From assembly GCA_030602885.1 (NCBI GenBank), contig JAUVYV010000017.1, forward strand, positions 1 through 64,000: DNA of 64,000 nucleotides, written 5' to 3'. The notes below the pieces were generated by a model that searched no databases, was not told the origin of the DNA, and worked only from the letters and a program-made list of their open reading frames with translations. Positions 28,211-36,819 of this stretch are shown here, in pieces. Source of the DNA: Phycisphaerales bacterium. Its GTDB lineage: Bacteria; Planctomycetota; Phycisphaerae; Sedimentisphaerales; Anaerobacaceae. A program made the translations under genes and the position numbers. Position 1 is the stretch's first letter, and each line of letters opens with the position of its first letter.

Positions 28211-28882
28211 TTAACTTCGCCTTTTTCTCAACAGCACAGCCGAGCTAAGACCGAGCACCAAAATTGTGGCCGGCTCGGGAATTGGGGTAATACTCCAACT
28301 GACGTTCAAAACCGCAGTTCCAGTGATTAGCGAAGCGGGATTTCGGCTGCCTATCGGGTCAACCCTCACCCCAAGAAACGCCCCTCCTCCGGCGAGAATC
28401 GCCTCTGCCTCGGCAAGAACGTCTATGCTGAAGCTGCCCGTCGTGCCGACCGTATAGCCCACGGTATCGACGTAAGTGGCCCCGCTGGAAAAATCGCCGA
28501 GATCGGCTGTGCCGTTACCGGAGTAGGTAAACAGATCGAACGCATGCAACTGCGGTTCCACAAGGTCCAACGCCTCGACTTCAAAATCAAACGTCACCTC
28601 TGCGAGCGTCTGGCCGGCAAACGGACTCAAATCGTACTCCACAATTACGATGTCCTTATAAGCCGCATCCGCCGGCAAGCCGGCAACCATGCTTGCGAGC
28701 AGACCCGAGTCACTGTTGAAGCCGTCGCCACCGCCGTCAATCGGCCCGTCGTGAATGCTTGCCCAGGCCGAAGGTGTTACTGTTACCGCATGTGCGTCGT
28801 TCACTCCGGTCACTGCGGCGAGGAGCAGCACAGTCACTAAACGAAACACCGGCAAAAAAATCGATTGGCTCCGACTTCTCAT
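28211..28882 (-). CDS. Secreted protein with PEP-CTERM sorting signal
   Basis: From ATG 28882 (AAGGAG upstream) the protein has 223 residues. It has a signal peptide (about 1-32), a beta-rich domain of about 160 residues, and the C-terminal tripartite sorting signal: PEPAT, a hydrophobic segment (ILVLGLSSAVLL) and a basic end (RKRRS). PEP-CTERM proteins are processed by an exosortase, and are commonly exported to the surface or extracellular matrix; no exosortase gene is in the window. The passenger domain has no family I recognise. GTG 28888 is an alternative start. Confidence 0.88.
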   Translation of the reverse strand: MRSRSQSIFLPVFRLVTVLLLAAVTGVNDAHAVTVTPSAWASIHDGPIDGGGDGFNSDSGLLASMVAGLPADAAYKDIVIVEYDLSPFAGQTLAEVTFDFEVEALDLVEPQLHAFDLFTYSGNGTADLGDFSSGATYVDTVGYTVGTTGSFSIDVLAEAEAILAGGGAFLGVRVDPIGSRNPASLITGTAVLNVSWSITPIPEPATILVLGLSSAVLLRKRRS

Positions 28883-28888
28883 ACCCAC

Positions 28889-29285
28889 TCCTTAACTAAC
28901 CCCCCATCAAGGCATCGACAACGCATCGACGCCAATTCCATAATGTGACTTTCACCAGGCTGCAGATACACTCACACCTTGTCGCAAAGGGAAATCGCAC
29001 CGTAGGTTGATAATATCTGCTTACCCCCAATTCACAGCATTGTAGCAAAATCATATCCCCATGTCAAGGAGCATCCCCCCTCATACACACCAGCCAACGA
29101 CCTCAAACAACACCTTATTGCTGCACCTTCCTATAACTTCCCGACTCTCCGAAAGGAACACACGAAAAAGTTTTTCCGGACCTACAGAGAAATTTTTGAC
29201 TTTAGTATCTAAACCAAAAAAAAAAAGGGCTGCGAGCGAGATGCTCGCAGCCCGTGGGTTTTGCGCTGATGTATGTCAGGGTTGA
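28889..29285. other. Gene-free stretch between two secreted-protein genes
   Basis: Apart from the terminator at 29227-29253 and the presumed minus-strand promoter of the PEP-CTERM gene near 28890-28960, I see no gene, repeat or RNA here. The AT content rises around 29090-29230. Confidence 0.5.
29227..29253 (-). terminator. Strong terminator of the dockerin-like protein gene
   Basis: A perfect 11-base-pair hairpin (arms 29227-29237 and 29243-29253, gggctgcgagc/gctcgcagccc, five-base loop) is followed on the minus strand by a run of ten or more T residues. It lies 32 bases after the stop of the gene at 29286 and has all features of an intrinsic terminator. Confidence 0.88.
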
Positions 29286-32249
29286 TTACGGACCTGCGGT
29301 GAGCCACTGGTCGGCAAAGATGACGAAGTCAAAGAGATCGACCCAGCCGCTGCCGTCAAGGTCTGCAGGATTCACCTTGCCGGGATCGTTGGTTGTCAGC
29401 TCGAAAGCGACGTCCCAACTCATGGCTTTAGGATCACCGAAGGGCGGCCACATGATGGGTTGGCCGCCGGCCCAGGAGGTGACGTTGACCATCGGCGGCC
29501 AGGGTTGAGGCTGCATGCTGACGGCGTCGTCTTCGAAGATGTGCTGCCTTGTCTTCCAGCCCCACTGATAGAAGTTCGGGTCGGCATAGTCCGCTGCGTT
29601 CCAAACAGGAGCGATGCTGAGCCAGTAAATCTGCGGGTCGCACGGGTCATCGTTGGGCTCCTGGAAGAACCATTCGTCCTCGCTGAGAAGTTGTGTGAAC
29701 TGGAAGCACGAGTCCATTGGGATATCGTTACCTGGATCGCACGGGTCCATATCGGGTGATAGGAATCGTGGGTCTCTGTCGTAGCCGGCAAAGTTCCAGA
29801 CGTATTTGGTGCAGTAGTTTTCCCAGACGAGGGTGCCCGGATGGCTGAACGTGAGCGGGTCACAGGGGTCGGGGTCTTTGACGTTCGTCCAGATGCCGAG
29901 ATGAAATGCCTGCGGCATAACCGGAGGTGGATGCGGCTGAGTCCAGCCGATGAACGAACCCCACCAGTGAACGTCGGTTACCGGCCGGTTGTCGTCGCAA
30001 GGCCAGTCATCGGCGACAAGGTTTGGCCCATAAAAGTCGGACCATTCATCCCAGCCGATGATGACCGGCGGGTCGCTGTTTGCATCGACAGGGATTGGCG
30101 GCTGGCTGTACTTGGTGTAGATACCTTTTTCGACGGTTGTCTTGGGCGTTATCATCAACCAGTGCCAGTAGTTCCAGAGGAACATCCAGTTGCCGGGTCC
30201 AGGCGCCGGGCTTGGTCCGCCGACCCAGTTGCCGTTTTCATCGCAGATAATCCACTGAACGGTAGTCAAGTTGAAGCCCGGGTTGTTCATGTAGGAGCTG
30301 GCCGTTGGTGTTGCTGCACCGACACCGGTTTTGGAGGTGTCGATTCTAATCGTGTTCGGCTGGTTCCAGATAAGCGGCGTGCCGCTGCCCGGTGCCCCGC
30401 AGTTCCAGTACCACGCGCGCATCGGTCCGCCGAGCATCGGGTTGTTCTGCAGGCCGAGTGAGACCTGGGTAATTGCACCGCTGGGGCCGAACTGCGGAGG
30501 TGTCACCGTGACGGTGATGATGCAGTTTGTCAGATCCGGGTCTTTGTTGTACTTGAGCTGCCAGGCGGTTCCGAAATCGCCGGGCGCATCGTCGCCCCAG
30601 GCCATAACAAGTCCGTCATCATTGGGCTCATAGCCGCCCGCGCCGTTACCATCCCAGGTATAGAGCGTCGCCGGGTAGAACTCGGTCGTAGGATAAGGCT
30701 CTGTCTCGGGGTCGTGGTAGAGCAACCACTGTATCCAGTGGTCGTCCCACTGCGCGGGGTCGAGGGGCAGGACCTTGCCCTGCTCGTATGCGTTCTGCCA
30801 TTCGTCAAGGGTGTCTATCATAAGGAATGGGCTGAGCTTTTTGTCTTCTGCGACGACCATGGTTTCCATTGTGGCGCTTACCTGAGTGCCGTTTTCGGTC
30901 AGATAGACATTGCCCGGTACGACCTGAGGCGTTTTTGCTTTGACCTTCCAATCGGTGTACTTTCCTTCATTGGTGATTTCGTCGCCGGTATTGGCCTCGT
31001 AGCCGTAGCGTTTGATGAACCATGATCCCCCAAACCAGTTGGGCGGCGGAATTATTTCCACGTAGCCGGGGACGATGTGGGGTGCTTCGATTTCGAGGTC
31101 GCTTATATACATTAGCTGCGGGTCCCACTCAGTGATATTGAGCTCCCAGGAGTGCTCGTATGGGTATTCGCCGCCCACGTCGGTATAGCCGAGATAATCG
31201 AAGCTGAAGGTAAGCTCGTTCGGCTCGCGGTCAACTATCATAGTTGGCATCTGCTGACTGACAGGGACGTTCTTGTACGTCAGCTCGACGTGTCCGGGCA
31301 CCACTGCCGGGGTCTTGCCGTTTACTCTCCAGTCAATCCCCAAGCTGCCTCCGCCTGCGGTTATTTCAGCGCCGGGGTTGGCCTCGTAGCCGTAGCGGCC
31401 GTAGATAACGCCCTCACTTCCCCAGTTCGCCGGCGGGACGACCTGAACATAACCCGGATAGATAACCCAGGGCTCGACAACATCGATGTCGCTGATGATC
31501 TCGACATCGTTCCAGTCGTTTATTACCAGCTCCCAGATGTGCTGGTAGGGGTAATCGGGGTGCCTGGAGCCGACCCAGGAGAGGTCGTCCTGTGTGATAT
31601 AGTCCATATACATGAAGTCGAAATCCATGTTTTCGCCGGGCGCGGCTATTGTTATCTCTCCAATGACCTCAAGTGTTCCGGTGTAGGGGTCGAGGTTTTT
31701 CCAGCCCTCGTTGGGGTCGAAGGAGATGGGAGTGGTTCCGATGAGGTATCCCGGCAGGGGGGGGTCGAATGCCTCGCCGGCCGCGACAAGTACGAATGTT
31801 CCGGGTGAAACGGCAGCTCCGCTAAAGAGAAACTCGTTGATGTCGATAGCGACGAACAGAGGCGGGCCGGGCGCAGTGTGAGCAAGGTCGGCGAGGTGCT
31901 GAGGGATGAATCCGAAGTTTTCGCCGAGCCATGTGTTCAATTCGGCCAACTCATAGACGCCCTCGGCTTTTTCCTGGACAGCTCCGATGGAATGTTCGGC
32001 CGGGCCCGTAGCGGTGTCCTGCGCGACAGACAGGTCTGTAGCCCACCAGCCGCTGGTTACAGTGAGAGTGCTCCCTGCGGGCAGCCAGCCGTCGTAGATG
32101 GGGTCGCCAACGCGAAACCCGAAAAAGGTGTTCCAGACCCTGATGTCACTGCCACTGTCCTTGGTGATTGTGACCGTGGCGGCCAGGGCTGTCTGCGAAA
32201 GGCAGAATGTGACAAGCAGCACAACAATAAGAACTTTACATAACTTCAT
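29286..32249 (-). CDS. Large secreted protein with tandem modules and a dockerin-like tail
   Basis: The 987-residue protein starts with a clear signal peptide (LCKVLIVVLLVTFCLSQTALA) and has a GGAGG-type ribosome site. Two similar modules of about 115 residues lie at roughly 200-450; each contains the pattern PGYVxxxPPxNW, RYGYEANxGxEIT and VVPGxVxLT. The rest is rich in Trp, Pro and Asp with no family I recognise. The last 30 residues hold an EF-hand-like DLDGSGWVDLFDFVIFADQW, a dockerin type I half-repeat common in secreted Phycisphaerae proteins. It probably works outside the cell; a role in polysaccharide or matrix binding is a guess. Confidence 0.85.
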   Translation of the reverse strand: MKLCKVLIVVLLVTFCLSQTALAATVTITKDSGSDIRVWNTFFGFRVGDPIYDGWLPAGSTLTVTSGWWATDLSVAQDTATGPAEHSIGAVQEKAEGVYELAELNTWLGENFGFIPQHLADLAHTAPGPPLFVAIDINEFLFSGAAVSPGTFVLVAAGEAFDPPLPGYLIGTTPISFDPNEGWKNLDPYTGTLEVIGEITIAAPGENMDFDFMYMDYITQDDLSWVGSRHPDYPYQHIWELVINDWNDVEIISDIDVVEPWVIYPGYVQVVPPANWGSEGVIYGRYGYEANPGAEITAGGGSLGIDWRVNGKTPAVVPGHVELTYKNVPVSQQMPTMIVDREPNELTFSFDYLGYTDVGGEYPYEHSWELNITEWDPQLMYISDLEIEAPHIVPGYVEIIPPPNWFGGSWFIKRYGYEANTGDEITNEGKYTDWKVKAKTPQVVPGNVYLTENGTQVSATMETMVVAEDKKLSPFLMIDTLDEWQNAYEQGKVLPLDPAQWDDHWIQWLLYHDPETEPYPTTEFYPATLYTWDGNGAGGYEPNDDGLVMAWGDDAPGDFGTAWQLKYNKDPDLTNCIITVTVTPPQFGPSGAITQVSLGLQNNPMLGGPMRAWYWNCGAPGSGTPLIWNQPNTIRIDTSKTGVGAATPTASSYMNNPGFNLTTVQWIICDENGNWVGGPSPAPGPGNWMFLWNYWHWLMITPKTTVEKGIYTKYSQPPIPVDANSDPPVIIGWDEWSDFYGPNLVADDWPCDDNRPVTDVHWWGSFIGWTQPHPPPVMPQAFHLGIWTNVKDPDPCDPLTFSHPGTLVWENYCTKYVWNFAGYDRDPRFLSPDMDPCDPGNDIPMDSCFQFTQLLSEDEWFFQEPNDDPCDPQIYWLSIAPVWNAADYADPNFYQWGWKTRQHIFEDDAVSMQPQPWPPMVNVTSWAGGQPIMWPPFGDPKAMSWDVAFELTTNDPGKVNPADLDGSGWVDLFDFVIFADQWLTAGP

Positions 32250-32846
32250 TTCAAATCCTCCTAAAAAAACTTTCTGTTTTTCATTTGCCTTGTTTTACGA
32301 TGGGGAGGTAACTGTCTATGCCGATAGGGTAGGTCTGCGTTGGGGACGAAATCCTGTCGGGGTGCGGTACGACTTGGGACATACGAGCTCTCATACCACT
32401 CCTCGCCAAGCTCTTTTCCACAGTACCATGCATCTTGTACCTGCCCTTCCGATAAAAGTCAAGTTATTTCCTGGCAATCCGGTAATTTTTCCGAATCTCG
32501 CCCCCCCAGAGACCGCTATCCCCGGTGCGGCTCGAACGCACTACCTCCGGCCCCGCAGAACCGGACTTTGTCTTGTAAGTCTTTTTATGAAAAGCAGTTA
32601 TAACTACCAAATAAACACTTGTGGCCCTGGCCGCAACGCAACAAGAACCGAGCAGTACACCAGCCGACGGTAGTCGTCGCGCTCGCAAAAATTATTGACA
32701 TACGGCCCCGGCATCCCTTACGGCGATATCAGCAAAGAAGGTTTTCCCAAGAGAGTCTTTGAAAAGGATGGCCGGATTGTAATACAATAAAGTATCCTCG
32801 GTACACTAATCGGTCTTCATCGCATCCTTAAATGAGGAAGCTAAAG
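32250..32846. other. Gene-free region upstream of eda, holding a tRNA remnant
   Basis: No convincing gene lies here. The single recognisable element is a tRNA-like 3' fragment at 32517-32555, listed separately. The minus-strand promoter of the secreted-protein gene should lie near 32260-32320, and the eda promoter near 32720-32830, but no clear -35/-10 pair stands out. Confidence 0.5.
32517..32555 (-). pseudogene. tRNA-Arg 3' remnant
   Basis: Read on the minus strand, this copies the T arm and acceptor 3' strand of the tRNA-Arg gene at 33567-33640 with about four mismatches in 39 bases (both contain ctcgaacgcac and tatccccggtgcg on the plus strand). No matching 5' acceptor strand or D arm is found further along. 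It is exactly 1050 bases from the intact gene, with eda in between. Confidence 0.65.
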
Positions 32847-33500
32847 ATGAGCACACATGATGACATTTATCAAAAAATAAGAGCGTCCGGCGTGGTCCCT
32901 GTAGTCGCGATTGACTCTGTTGATTCGGCCCTGCCGTTGGCAGATGCCCTTATATTAGGCGGCTTGCCCGTCGCGGAAATTACGTTTCGCACCAGGGCCG
33001 CCGCAGATGTTATGAAGCTGCTGACAAAACAGCGGCCGGAGTTGTTGGTTGGTGCAGGTACCGTGCTTAACGTCGATGATTTGAAACGCGCCAAAGACTG
33101 CGGCGCCGGATTCGCCGTCGCGCCCGGCCTTAACGTCGGTGTGGTCAAAGCAGCACTGGATATTGACCTGCCGTTCACACCCGGCGTGATGACTCCGAGT
33201 GATATCGAGGCGGCTGTTTCGCTGGGGGTGACCGTGCTCAAGTTTTTCCCGGCAGAAGCTGCCGGCGGATTGAAGTTCCTTAAAAATCTCTGTGCTCCGT
33301 ACAGGCATCTCGGCGTCGAATTCATTCCTACAGGAGGCATTAACGCAGCTAACATGATGGACTACCTGTCTTCAGACGTTGTACTCGCAGTCGGCGGCAC
33401 GTGGGTGGCCAAAGGAGACGATATCGCAGCGGGCAACTGGGACAAAATCAAGAGCAACTGCAGGGAAATCTGTAAACTGCTCGCCGAATCCCGGTCATAA
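32847..33500 (+). CDS. eda: 2-keto-3-deoxy-6-phosphogluconate (KDPG/KHG) aldolase
   Basis: The enzyme splits KDPG to pyruvate and glyceraldehyde 3-phosphate, in the Entner-Doudoroff path or in uronate breakdown. The 217-residue protein from ATG 32847 (GAGGAAG upstream) has VVPVVAIDSVDSALPLADAL, EITFRTRAA with the catalytic Glu, GAGTVL, PGVMTPSDIE, and VLKFFPAEAAGG with the Schiff-base Lys. An in-frame ATG at 32832 lies inside the ribosome site. No edd or kinase gene is near. It stands between a tRNA remnant and tRNA-Arg. Confidence 0.93.
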   Translation: MSTHDDIYQKIRASGVVPVVAIDSVDSALPLADALILGGLPVAEITFRTRAAADVMKLLTKQRPELLVGAGTVLNVDDLKRAKDCGAGFAVAPGLNVGVVKAALDIDLPFTPGVMTPSDIEAAVSLGVTVLKFFPAEAAGGLKFLKNLCAPYRHLGVEFIPTGGINAANMMDYLSSDVVLAVGGTWVAKGDDIAAGNWDKIKSNCREICKLLAESRS

Positions 33501-33566
33501 AAGTCCGTCACCAAAACATCATGTCAATGCAAAGGTATCGGCGGTTGAGAAAATTCGATTACTCAA

Positions 33567-33640
33567 TATCCCCGGTGCGACTCGAACGCACAACCTCTGG
33601 CTCCGGAGGCCAACGCTCTATCCAATTGAGCTACGGGGAC
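33567..33640 (-). tRNA. tRNA-Arg (anticodon CCG)
   Basis: On the minus strand the 74-base gene folds as a full cloverleaf. The acceptor stem GTCCCCG pairs with CGGGGAT (the first pair is G-U), the D arm is GCTC...GAGC, and the anticodon stem TTGGC/GCCAG carries the loop CTCCGGA with anticodon CCG, reading the Arg codon CGG. The T arm is GTGCG-TTCGAGT-CGCAC and the discriminator base is A. CCA is not encoded. Confidence 0.93.
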
Positions 33641-33786
33641 CAAAATTCACATATTCATTACGCCAAAATCCGCCTCAAGTCAAGACCATATCGCCCGGCT
33701 ACGGCAGATGACACGCTATTCGGCACTTTTTCCACGCACAAAATACCCTCATTTTGTTATAATAACCGGTAGAGAAAAAAACCGTG

Positions 33787-35418
33787 ATGAAAAGCTCAAA
33801 ATTGCCAGTTTACCCACGCCTGCTTAAGATACTATTGCTCATCGCCGTAGCGTGCCGGGCTTCTGTTGTCTTTGCAGACCGACCCGACTGGAAAAAAGAA
33901 CAAGTCAACTGGCGACTGCCCGGCGGAAACCGCGCCAAATCAATCAGATATCCAAAGGGCAAACAGCCCCCTACACTCGCAAGACCACGCGACCGCGCCA
34001 AACGCCCTATACAGAAAACCATCTACCTCGCTGGAACAACCGGCCCATCAATCCTGGCCAATGTTATTGAATCTCCACCAATAGACGGTTTCGTTCCCTG
34101 GACCGTCGTAGCCGTCACCAGGGATCGCCTTGAAGAGCTCGAACTCGAAGCCGTGCCGACAACCACTATCTCAAACAACCACCCCAATGACTATGACCCG
34201 CAAACCGATTATCGTCTCGGCATATTCGACACTGGTGCAAGCGCTCACCTTATGGGCAATGCCGACGCCGTGCAGTCGGAACTCTTCAGCAACGACCTCG
34301 TCTCTGAGAACCCCGTTTTCATCACCGGTGTAATCGACTCGGTCGAGGCATTGGTAAGCCAGCCGATAGGAATCTTCGTCGATGGCCTCGGTGCAATCGA
34401 CGGCGGCGGTCTTTTCTCGGACACTTCCGGAGTTGTCGGCATGACGAACACCGCCATCATCGTCGGAAAACCCGTCACACCACCGACACCCGACTTGCCC
34501 ACAGCCATCGGTACACCCCTGGCGGTCTATTACACCGCTGTAATCCGTAACGACCTGCAGGTCAGCGTCAGCCGCAACGGCCAACAATACGCAGGTCCGA
34601 AAGTCACCTTCCACGAGCACTACTCCGGTGCAATACCTGACTACTCTATCAGAGTCCCCCTCGAGTTAAGACCGCTCGGCGGCGCTTCGGTACAATACGT
34701 TCCCTACATCAATCTCTTCGATATCTTTGGAGACCTCTTCAACCTCGACTTCAGCACGCCACAGACGCCATCGGTCATCATGGGAAATCTCTCGCAAAGT
34801 GTTTTCTTCGTCCACAGTGTTGACCTTACCGAATCAGGCAACACCGCCATCGACAAAGACCGCTTCATGCTCGATACCGGCGCTCAGGTCACTGTCATCG
34901 GTTCGAGAATCGGCGCCAGACTCGCCCTCGACCCGGACTACCCCGACTTCGAAGTGAAGATACAGGACGTCACCGGCGCGGCAGACTGGTTCCCCTCATT
35001 CTACATCGATTCAATCAAAATCCCGGCGCTCGGCCAGTGGCTCGTATTCGAAAATGTCCCCGTCGTTCTCCTCGATGTCGCTTCACCCGAAGGCGGAACT
35101 CTCGACGGCATAATCGGAATGAACCTCTTGTCCTATTACAATCTCGTCCTTCGCGGTGGCGGCCTGTTCCTCCAGGACGACCCCAGCCTCGAACTCCAGT
35201 TCATCGGTATCCCCGGCGACATCGCCCCCGGAGACGGCGACGACATAGTCAATATCCCAGACATCGCATTCCTTGCAGAGCACTGGCTTCAAACTCCCGC
35301 TTCACCGGGCTGGAATTCCACCTGCGACCTCGCCCCCTTAGCCGATCCCGACGGCATAATCAACTTCCTCGACTTCGCAGCCCTGGCAAAATACTGGCAG
35401 TCGGCATATATACCATAA
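33787..35418 (+). CDS. Secreted two-lobed aspartic protease-like protein with dockerin-like tail
   Basis: From ATG 33787 the 543-residue protein has a signal peptide (to about residue 30), a basic linker, and two aspartic-protease active-site motifs: IFDTGASAH (D148) and MLDTGAQVTV (D363). Each is followed later by the matching hydrophobic-hydrophobic-Gly element (GVVGM near 216; GIIGMNLLS near 440). This is the layout of pepsin-like proteases, rare in bacteria. The C-terminus holds two dockerin-like EF-hand pieces (DDIVNIPDIAFLAEHW and DGIINFLDFAALAKYW). It probably digests proteins outside the cell or is carried to a surface complex. GTG 33784 is an alternative start. Confidence 0.85.
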   Translation: MKSSKLPVYPRLLKILLLIAVACRASVVFADRPDWKKEQVNWRLPGGNRAKSIRYPKGKQPPTLARPRDRAKRPIQKTIYLAGTTGPSILANVIESPPIDGFVPWTVVAVTRDRLEELELEAVPTTTISNNHPNDYDPQTDYRLGIFDTGASAHLMGNADAVQSELFSNDLVSENPVFITGVIDSVEALVSQPIGIFVDGLGAIDGGGLFSDTSGVVGMTNTAIIVGKPVTPPTPDLPTAIGTPLAVYYTAVIRNDLQVSVSRNGQQYAGPKVTFHEHYSGAIPDYSIRVPLELRPLGGASVQYVPYINLFDIFGDLFNLDFSTPQTPSVIMGNLSQSVFFVHSVDLTESGNTAIDKDRFMLDTGAQVTVIGSRIGARLALDPDYPDFEVKIQDVTGAADWFPSFYIDSIKIPALGQWLVFENVPVVLLDVASPEGGTLDGIIGMNLLSYYNLVLRGGGLFLQDDPSLELQFIGIPGDIAPGDGDDIVNIPDIAFLAEHWLQTPASPGWNSTCDLAPLADPDGIINFLDFAALAKYWQSAYIP

Positions 35419-35532
35419 GCTCCATAACCTCTGACTAAGCCCACCTTTCGCCGGTCGCTGTACCAATCAATCCTTTGACACGCTCCTGCTTTCCAAATAT
35501 CATTATATCTTCGTCCTTTGAAGAGATAGCTA

Positions 35533-36819
35533 ATGAAAATGCTGATTGATTTTGCATACTTACTTACCGCCGTTGCCATAAGTCCCGTTGTCCTGTACCG
35601 GATGGCCAGGCACAAACGCTATCGCATCGGCTGGTCAAATCGCCTCGGCAAAATCGCCCGAAAACACCCCGACAAAAAATGCATCTGGATTCACGCCGTC
35701 AGCGTAGGCGAAGTAAACGCTACTAAAACCATCGTCACCGGATTACAGGACAAATTCCCCAATTACGAAATCGTCATCAGCACCACCACCGACACCGGCT
35801 TTGCCCGTGCAAACAAGCTCTACAGCGACCAGTTCGCCGTCTTCTTTTTCCCGCTCGACTTCTCGCCTGTAATGCAACGTGCCTTTGAAAGCATCCAACC
35901 CGACCTGTGCCTGCTGATGGAGCTGGAGGTCTGGCCCAACTTCACACAAATTGCGCACAATTCGAATATCCCCGTCGTCGTCGTCAACGGCAGAATCAGC
36001 GACAACAGTCTCGGCAAATACAAGCTCGCAAAGCCGCTGATGAAAAAGATATTTCAGAACGTAACTCTCATCCTCGCTCAGACCGCTGAATACGCCGACC
36101 GCTTCAAGGCAATCGGCGCACCCGCCGAAAAAGTAATCGTCACCGGCTCACTAAAATACGACACCGCCCAAATCGCCGACAGGGTCGCCGGCGCAGATGA
36201 GCTGGCAACACAACTTAATCTGGGAAAAGAGCCGTTTTGGATCGCAGGTGCTACCGGAAACGATGAGGAAAAAATAATCCTCGACGTACACAAAAAGCTC
36301 ACCGTCCAATTCCCACTCCTGCGCCTTGCAATAGTCCCCCGAAAACCCGAACGATTCAACGAAGTCGCCCAACTGATACAACAAGCCGACTTCGACCTTA
36401 TCCGATACAGCAGGATAAAGGAAGGATACAGCCCACCCCACGAGAGCAAACAGGCAGTCATATTAGGCGATACAATGGGTGATTTGCGAAAGTTCTATTC
36501 GCTCGCCACGGTGATTTTCGTAGGCCGCTCACTGGTGCCCATGGGCGGCTCCGATATGATAGAAGCCGCCGCCTTAGGCAAAACCACTATCTTCGGCCCG
36601 CACGCATTCAACTTCAACCACACCGTCAACGTCCTGCTAAAGGGCAGCGGCGCAATCCTGGTTAAAGATGGCCACGAACTGCTCGAATCTATACAAAAAT
36701 GCCTCACCGACCCCCACTACGCCGCACAAATCGCCCAACAAGGCCAAAACGTTATCCGAAACAACCAGGGTGCCACACAAAAAACTATCAACGAGATTCA
36801 AAAGCTCTTGGCCGACTAA
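35533..36819 (+). CDS. waaA: 3-deoxy-D-manno-octulosonic acid (Kdo) transferase
   Basis: WaaA (GT30) adds Kdo to the lipid A precursor at the inner membrane, so the organism probably makes lipopolysaccharide. The 428-residue protein has an N-terminal membrane anchor (FAYLLTAVAISPVVLYRM), IWIHAVSVGEVNATKTIV with the catalytic Glu, LMELEVWPNF, and the sugar-nucleotide motif MGGSDMIEAAALGKTTIFGP. Length and order match the family. It ends four bases inside the convergent homocysteine methyltransferase gene. Confidence 0.95.
   Translation: MKMLIDFAYLLTAVAISPVVLYRMARHKRYRIGWSNRLGKIARKHPDKKCIWIHAVSVGEVNATKTIVTGLQDKFPNYEIVISTTTDTGFARANKLYSDQFAVFFFPLDFSPVMQRAFESIQPDLCLLMELEVWPNFTQIAHNSNIPVVVVNGRISDNSLGKYKLAKPLMKKIFQNVTLILAQTAEYADRFKAIGAPAEKVIVTGSLKYDTAQIADRVAGADELATQLNLGKEPFWIAGATGNDEEKIILDVHKKLTVQFPLLRLAIVPRKPERFNEVAQLIQQADFDLIRYSRIKEGYSPPHESKQAVILGDTMGDLRKFYSLATVIFVGRSLVPMGGSDMIEAAALGKTTIFGPHAFNFNHTVNVLLKGSGAILVKDGHELLESIQKCLTDPHYAAQIAQQGQNVIRNNQGATQKTINEIQKLLAD

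Noticed and set aside
32517-32590. A second complete tRNA gene
   Set aside because: The T arm and acceptor 3' strand are present but no complementary 5' acceptor strand or D arm can be found, and the anticodon loop would have the wrong size.
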